Source of the DNA: an uncultured beta proteobacterium | GTDB lineage: Bacteria > Pseudomonadota > Gammaproteobacteria > Burkholderiales > Burkholderiaceae_C | Direction of reading: 5' to 3' | NCBI GenBank assembly: GCA_903859265.1 | Contig: CAIOLZ010000468.1 | Coordinates: forward strand, 1 to 10,191 | DNA length: 10,191 nt | The notes under the pieces: model-generated | Database searches by the model: none | The model's input: only the letters and a program-made list of their open reading frames with translations | Told to the model about the DNA's origin: nothing | Shown here: positions 5,680-10,191 of the stretch, in pieces | Numbering within the stretch: the stretch's first letter is position 1 | Layout of the letters: every line of letters begins with the position of its first letter | Program-made: the position numbers and the translations under genes

Positions 5680-7383
5680 ATGCCCGAAGCCGCCGCAATT
5701 CCCGTGAATCCCACCCTGGCCCAGCGATTTAGCGCGATGGACCAGGGCCAGCGCCTCAAACTTGCGCTGGGTATCGTGCTGTTCGTTGCCATTGGTATTG
5801 CCGGCGTCGTCATGGGTCGTCAGGCCGACTGGCGCGTTTTATACGCTAATTTGGCAGACAAGGATGGTGGTGCCGTCATCGCCCAGCTCACCACCATGAA
5901 CATTCCTTACAAGTACACCGAGGGCGGGGGTGCCATTTTGGTGCCGGCGGATCGGGTGCATGACGTCCGGCTCAAGCTCGCCTCTTTGGGATTGCCCAAA
6001 GGCACGGTCAACGGCTTTGAGATGATGGAGTCCAACCGGTTTGGCATGACGCAGTTCCAGGAGCATTTGACGTTTCAGCGCGGTCTGGAGGGAGAACTGA
6101 CCCGTTCCATCCAGTCGATTGCTTCAGTGGCAAGTGCCCGGGTGCATCTGGCGCTGCCCAACCAGAACGGATTTTTCCGGGAACAGCAAAAACCTTCGGC
6201 TTCGGTCCTGCTGAGCCTGCATCCCGGCCGCACCCTGGACAAAGCCCAATTGGCGGGCATCATCCACCTTGTCTCATCCAGTGTGCCGGAAATGGACCCT
6301 GGTTCGGTCAGCGTGCTCGATGACACCGGTAAGCTGTTGTCGTCGCCTCCCGACGGCAGCGGATCCGGCTTGAATGCTGACGCTGAACAACTGCAATATG
6401 TGCGGCAAGTGGAGGATATGTACAGCCGCCGCATTCTGGACATTCTGGAGCCGCTGGTGGGCAAGGAAAATGTTAAGGCGCAGGTCACGGCGGAACTGGA
6501 TTTCTCGCAAACCGAGTCCACCACCGAGTCCCACAAGCCCAATCAGACTCCGGACACCAGCGCCGTGCGCAGCCAGCAAATGGTTGAGAGCGTTAACGGA
6601 TCGAGCACCAGTGCAACCCCGACCGGTGTGCCCGGGGCGACGACCAACCAGCCGCCCGCCCCGTCCAGCGCTCCCATTAACGGGCAGGCGCAAACATTGG
6701 CTGCTGCCGGTCAGAGCGCCGGCGCTGGCTCCAGCACCAAAAAAGAATCCATCATCAACTACGAAGTTGACAAAACCGTGCGCGTGGTCAAGGGCGCTTC
6801 GGGGCTCATCAAGCGCATCAGCGCTGCCGTGGTGGTCAACCACCGCACCACCACCGATGACAAAGGCAAGACCACCACCACGCCTTTGACCGAAGCTGAA
6901 ATTGAAAAAATGACCGCTCTGGTGCGCGAGACAGTGGGCTTTGACAAGGAGCGTGGCGATTCGGTCAATCTTATGAATGCGCCGTTCGCAGCGGAAAAAG
7001 TCGAAACCAACGATGTGCCTTTGTGGCGTCAACCCGACGTACTGGATACTGCGCGCAGCTTCGCATGGCCGCTGGGTATGCTGGCCCTGGCCGCCATGGT
7101 GTTTTTGGGTGTTATCCGGCCGGCCATGAAGTCTTTGGCGCAACCCATCACCCGGGTCAACGATGGCTATGCGGTCATCGATGGCCCGGAAGGCCAGCTC
7201 GACGCGGTAGAGGCCGAACGCCCGGCACGCCCACAACTCACAGCCCCGGTCGCCCACGAGCCGCCACCGGGCCCATCACAATCGGAGATGCGTCTGGAGG
7301 ATGCCCGCAAGCTGACACGTGACAATCCTGCTGCAGTGGCTAACATTGTGAAAACATGGATCAACGGGGAAGCACCGGCCTGA
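5680..7383 (+). CDS. fliF: Flagellar MS-ring protein FliF
   Basis: FliF forms the inner-membrane MS ring on which the rotor, export gate and rod are built. The 567 residues show the full layout. There is a short cytoplasmic N-terminus, a first membrane helix at about 29-45, and the periplasmic ring-building region (DWRVLYANL..., then the 'ARVHLALP' strand). A Ser/Thr/Pro/Ala-rich linker spans about 305-355. The second membrane helix is at about 461-479, and the cytoplasmic C-terminal tail ends with ARKLTRDNPAAVANIVKTWI, the helix pair that binds FliG. The ATG at 5680 has only a weak GGAAA site upstream. It is the first gene of the plus-strand operon and ends 22 bases before fliG. Confidence 0.97.
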   Translation: MPEAAAIPVNPTLAQRFSAMDQGQRLKLALGIVLFVAIGIAGVVMGRQADWRVLYANLADKDGGAVIAQLTTMNIPYKYTEGGGAILVPADRVHDVRLKLASLGLPKGTVNGFEMMESNRFGMTQFQEHLTFQRGLEGELTRSIQSIASVASARVHLALPNQNGFFREQQKPSASVLLSLHPGRTLDKAQLAGIIHLVSSSVPEMDPGSVSVLDDTGKLLSSPPDGSGSGLNADAEQLQYVRQVEDMYSRRILDILEPLVGKENVKAQVTAELDFSQTESTTESHKPNQTPDTSAVRSQQMVESVNGSSTSATPTGVPGATTNQPPAPSSAPINGQAQTLAAAGQSAGAGSSTKKESIINYEVDKTVRVVKGASGLIKRISAAVVVNHRTTTDDKGKTTTTPLTEAEIEKMTALVRETVGFDKERGDSVNLMNAPFAAEKVETNDVPLWRQPDVLDTARSFAWPLGMLALAAMVFLGVIRPAMKSLAQPITRVNDGYAVIDGPEGQLDAVEAERPARPQLTAPVAHEPPPGPSQSEMRLEDARKLTRDNPAAVANIVKTWINGEAPA

Positions 7384-7405
7384 CGCCGGGCCGCAAACTA
7401 CGACG

Positions 7406-8407
7406 ATGGCAAACGAAGACGGACTTCAAAACGCTGCGATTCTGATGATGTCTCTGGGGGAAGCAGAGGCCTCGGAGGTGTTCAAGCATTTGTCACCCAA
7501 AGAGGTGCAAAAGCTCGGAGAAGCCATTGCCAAAACCAGCCAGCTCACGCGCGACCAGGTGGACGATGTGGTGGACAAATTCACCGGCATTGCGGCGTCA
7601 CAAAGTCTGCTGGTGTCCAACTCCAACGATTATGTTCGCAACGTGCTCAAGCTTGCGCTCGGTGACGACAAGGCAGCTTTGCTGATTGACCGGATTCTGC
7701 AGGGTGGAGATGTGTCCGGGATCGAGAGCCTGAAGTGGATGGATCCCTTGTCCGTGGCCGAGCTGCTGCGCAACGAGCACCCGCAGATCGTCGCCGCCAT
7801 TCTGGTGCACCTTGAATACGACCAGGCAGCAGACGTTTTGAAAAATCTGACGGAACGCCAGCGCAACGAAGTGATGCTGCGGGTGGCGACCATGGAGGGC
7901 ATTCAGCCCACCGCGCTCAAAGACCTCAACGAGGTGCTTTTCAAGGTGCTGGCCGGCGGCGACAAGATCCGCAAGGCCTCGCTGGGGGGCATCAAAACGG
8001 CAGCCGAGATGATCAACCTGATGGGCACGGCCATTGAAGGCACCGTGATCGAGTCGATCCGCAGCCACGATGCGGACCTGGCACAAAAGATCATGGACAA
8101 GATGTTTGTGTTCGACGACGTCATCAAGCTCGACGACAAGGCGATTCAGACGGTGCTCAAGGACGTGTCGTCCGACGTGCTCATCGTTGCGCTCAAAGGC
8201 GCACAGCCCGAGCTCAAGGACAAAATCCTGGCCAATATGTCGTCGCGGGCAGCCGCTACCCTCAAGGAAGATCTGGAGTCGCGCGGTCCCATGCGGCTGT
8301 CCGAGGTGGAAGCGCAGCAAAAAGAAATTCTCAAGATCGTGCGCCGTCTGGCGGACGAGGGCCAGATTGTGGTCGGTGGTGGAGGTGGCGACGACGCCAT
8401 GGTTTGA
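7406..8407 (+). CDS. fliG: Flagellar motor switch protein FliG
   Basis: FliG is the rotor protein that binds FliF and FliM and takes torque from the stator MotA. The 333 residues align in register with the enteric protein. Seen: the middle-domain EHPQ motif at 124-127 (FliM binding), the Gly-Gly hinge at 194-195, the MFVF loop at 233-236, and the torque helix RAAATLKEDL at 281-290. Of the charged residues important in E. coli, Lys264, Arg281, Asp289 and Arg297 are present; position 288 is Glu instead of Asp, a conservative change. The C-terminus has a Gly run (GGGGG at 324-328). The start codon has no strong Shine-Dalgarno site. Its stop overlaps the next ATG by one base (TGATG). Confidence 0.97.
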   Translation: MANEDGLQNAAILMMSLGEAEASEVFKHLSPKEVQKLGEAIAKTSQLTRDQVDDVVDKFTGIAASQSLLVSNSNDYVRNVLKLALGDDKAALLIDRILQGGDVSGIESLKWMDPLSVAELLRNEHPQIVAAILVHLEYDQAADVLKNLTERQRNEVMLRVATMEGIQPTALKDLNEVLFKVLAGGDKIRKASLGGIKTAAEMINLMGTAIEGTVIESIRSHDADLAQKIMDKMFVFDDVIKLDDKAIQTVLKDVSSDVLIVALKGAQPELKDKILANMSSRAAATLKEDLESRGPMRLSEVEAQQKEILKIVRRLADEGQIVVGGGGGDDAMV

Positions 8408-9105
8408 TGTCACGCACCCATACCAGCTTTATTCCGGCCGATCAGATCGATGCGGTGGCCGATTGGAACTTCAGCCCGGTGGACCAGGCGTCGCTGCGCT
8501 TTGCCGCCAAAGTCAAGGCCCAGGCGGAAGCCGCCGAGCGCGCCCACAGCCAGGCCGCGCATCAGGCCGGGTACAACGAGGGCTATGCGGCGGGATTCGA
8601 GCAGGGCCATGCCAAGGCGACCATTGAGGGGCAGCAACAAATCAGCGAATTTGTGGCAACACAGGGTGCCGAGGCCGCTGCCACGTTTTTGCGCCTGTTC
8701 GAGAGCGCCCAAACCCAGTTGCAGGACGCCGAGCAGGCGCTGGCCAAAGGCGCATTGGAACTCGCCTGCGAACTGGCACGCCAGGTGCTGCGCCATGAAC
8801 TCGCGACCAACCCCAACGCCTTGCAGCCGGTAGTGCGCGAAGCCTTGAATATGCTGGCCTCCGACAGCAAAGCCGCGCTGGTGCGCCTGAACCCACTGGA
8901 CGTCGATGTGTTTTCAGGCGTGCTGGAAAAAGAATTCACCAACCTCGCGCTGACTTTGTTGCCGGACCCTGCCGTATCAAGAGGCGGCTGTCTGGTCGAA
9001 TCTGCCGGAACGGTGGTGGACGGCACGGTGGAGCGCCGCTGGCAACGCGCGGTGGCCGGTTTGGGGCTGGAATCCGATTGGGAGGCCCATGGTGATGTCC
9101 ACTGA
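8407..9105 (+). CDS. fliH: Flagellar export ATPase regulator FliH
   Basis: FliH binds FliI as a dimer, holds it in check and links it to the C ring and export gate. The 232-residue product has the family's glycine-repeat helix, with Gly at 55, 59, 63 and 67 (GxxxG series). This is followed by a long Ala/Gln-rich, probably coiled-coil segment to about 115, and the C-terminal domain ending in GGCLVESAGTVVDGTVERRWQRAV. The ATG at 8407 is chosen because it overlaps the fliG stop (TGATG); a TTG directly before it at 8404 is less likely. No Shine-Dalgarno site lies at a useful distance (the nearest GGAGG, at 8381-8385, is 21 bases away), so translation is probably coupled to fliG. Confidence 0.94.
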   Translation: MSRTHTSFIPADQIDAVADWNFSPVDQASLRFAAKVKAQAEAAERAHSQAAHQAGYNEGYAAGFEQGHAKATIEGQQQISEFVATQGAEAAATFLRLFESAQTQLQDAEQALAKGALELACELARQVLRHELATNPNALQPVVREALNMLASDSKAALVRLNPLDVDVFSGVLEKEFTNLALTLLPDPAVSRGGCLVESAGTVVDGTVERRWQRAVAGLGLESDWEAHGDVH

Positions 9106-10191
9106 AGCACCGGATTGGGCACGCTTTTTCGACCGTGCGCAGCGCAGCGTGGCGCAAAACGCCTCGCTCGAGGTGCGTGGCACCCTGTCGCGCCTTGCGG
9201 GGCTGGTTTTGGAGGCCAATGGCATCCGGGTGCCGGTGGGCTCGCAGTGCGTGGTTCGCTCCAAACATAAAGAGCCGGTGCTGGCCGAGGTGGTCGGTTT
9301 CGCCAACGACCGCGCATTTTTAATGCCTGCGGGAGACGTGCATGGTCTCTCCAGCGGAGCCAGCGTGGCGCCGGCCGCGCCCTTCATACCGGTGCCAAGG
9401 GTGCGGGATGAATCCAATGATGCGCCAGCGATTGATTCGGGCCTGTTGCGACTTCCGCTGGGCAATGGTTTGCTGGGCCGCGTGGTCGATTCGCAAGGAT
9501 TTCCGCTGGATCGGATGGGACCGATTGCCGATGTGCAAGCCAGGCCGCTGGACCGCAAACCCATTAATGCGATGGACCGGGATCCGGTGCGCGAATGTCT
9601 GGATACTGGCGTACGTGCCATCAACGCCCTGTTGACCATCGGTCGCGGCCAGCGCATCGGGTTGTTTTCCGGCTCCGGTATCGGCAAAAGCGTTTTGCTG
9701 GGCATGATGGCCCGTTACACGCAGGCCGATGTCATCGTGGTCGGGCTGATCGGAGAACGCGGACGCGAGGTCAAGGAGTTCATCGAAGATATTTTGGGCG
9801 CCGACGGGCGTGCGCGCTCGGTGGTGGTCGCGGCTCCCGCGGACGCGCCGCCGCTTTTGCGGATGCAGGGCGCGTCTTACGCCACCGCGATTGCCGAGAG
9901 TTTTCGGGATCAGGGCAAACACGTTTTGCTGCTGATGGATTCGCTCACCCGTTATGCCATGGCGCAGCGGGAGATTGCGCTGGCCATTGGCGAGCCACCC
10001 GCGACCAAAGGTTATCCGCCGTCCTGTTTTGCCAAGTTGCCCCAACTCGTGGAGCGCAGCGGAAACGGGCTCAATGGCGTTGGATCCATTACTGCTTTTT
10101 ACACGGTTTTGTCCGAGGGCGATGACCAGCAAGACCCGATTGCTGACGCGGCACGTGCCATCCTGGACGGCCATATTGTTCTGTCCCGCAC
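9095..10191 (+). CDS. fliI: Flagellum-specific ATPase FliI, cut by the right edge
   Basis: FliI is the ATPase of the flagellar type III export apparatus, related to the F1 beta subunit. The frame is open from the start to the window end (365 full codons); the family is usually about 440-480 residues, so roughly the last 100 are outside. Seen: an N-terminal beta-barrel domain, the Walker A loop SGSGIGKS with Lys198, GERGREV with the probable catalytic Glu221, Walker B LLLMDSLTRYAMAQREI with Asp282, then the conserved GEPPATKGYPPSCFAKLPQLVERSG. The spacing of Lys, Glu and Asp (23 and 84 residues) is the same as in the enteric enzyme. Three in-frame starts are nested, ATG 9089, GTG 9092 and ATG 9095. 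GGAGG at 9081-9085 is three, six or nine bases before them. ATG 9095 is preferred, though GTG 9092 also fits; it overlaps the end of fliH by 11 bases. Confidence 0.96.
   Translation, partial: MSTEAPDWARFFDRAQRSVAQNASLEVRGTLSRLAGLVLEANGIRVPVGSQCVVRSKHKEPVLAEVVGFANDRAFLMPAGDVHGLSSGASVAPAAPFIPVPRVRDESNDAPAIDSGLLRLPLGNGLLGRVVDSQGFPLDRMGPIADVQARPLDRKPINAMDRDPVRECLDTGVRAINALLTIGRGQRIGLFSGSGIGKSVLLGMMARYTQADVIVVGLIGERGREVKEFIEDILGADGRARSVVVAAPADAPPLLRMQGASYATAIAESFRDQGKHVLLLMDSLTRYAMAQREIALAIGEPPATKGYPPSCFAKLPQLVERSGNGLNGVGSITAFYTVLSEGDDQQDPIADAARAILDGHIVLSR

Noticed and set aside
6274..7257. Minus-strand open frame of 327 codons
   Set aside because: Antisense to fliF; His/Gly/Arg-rich product typical of a shadow frame in GC-rich DNA.
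7598..8413. Minus-strand open frame of 271 codons
   Set aside because: Antisense to fliG, which is intact and conserved throughout.
9595..10125. Plus-strand frame of 176 codons
   Set aside because: It overlaps fliI in another frame; the FliI frame contains all ATPase motifs.
8583..10174. Several long minus-strand frames opposite fliH and fliI
   Set aside because: Low-complexity Arg/Pro/Ser products; the plus strand carries well conserved FliH and FliI.

Overview
The window is most likely from a betaproteobacterium, probably of the order Burkholderiales. This rests on the GC-rich flagellar proteins, the fliF-fliG-fliH-fliI order and fliE lying divergently beside fliF as in enteric bacteria. 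The genus cannot be fixed from the sequence alone. No rRNA, tRNA, CRISPR array or intact insertion sequence was seen.

Right half (about 5.5 kb to the end, plus strand): fliF, fliG, fliH and the first three quarters of fliI run in tight order. They encode the MS ring, the rotor/switch protein, the export-ATPase regulator and the export ATPase. fliI is cut by the right edge. fliE, the rod/MS-ring adaptor, sits just left of fliF and points the other way. The 154-base gap between them (5526-5679) holds two plausible sigma70-type promoters facing outward and, between them, a partial match to an FlhDC box.

Left half (about 0.1 to 5.2 kb, minus strand): downstream of fliE and in the same direction lie six genes for glycan assembly and modification. 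In transcription order they are a GT2 glycosyltransferase, a GT92/DUF23-like glycosyltransferase, a GT11 fucosyltransferase (alpha-1,2 type), a probable SGNH-fold protein of unknown function, a GSCFA-domain protein and a short class I methyltransferase. The first five gaps are 1 to 15 bases, so fliE and the next five genes look like one transcription unit. The methyltransferase follows after a larger gap (59 bases), is clearly more AT-rich and seems to lack its C-terminal part.

Interpretation (inference): this looks like a surface-glycan or flagellar-glycosylation island inserted in, or grown onto, the flagellar locus behind fliE. The set would allow two or three sugars to be added, one probably fucose or a similar deoxyhexose, followed by acyl-type and methyl-type modification. 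The acceptor could be flagellin or a lipid-linked glycan; the sequence does not say which. GC content falls from roughly 60% in the flagellar genes to roughly 40% at the far left, which suggests the island was assembled from imported pieces.
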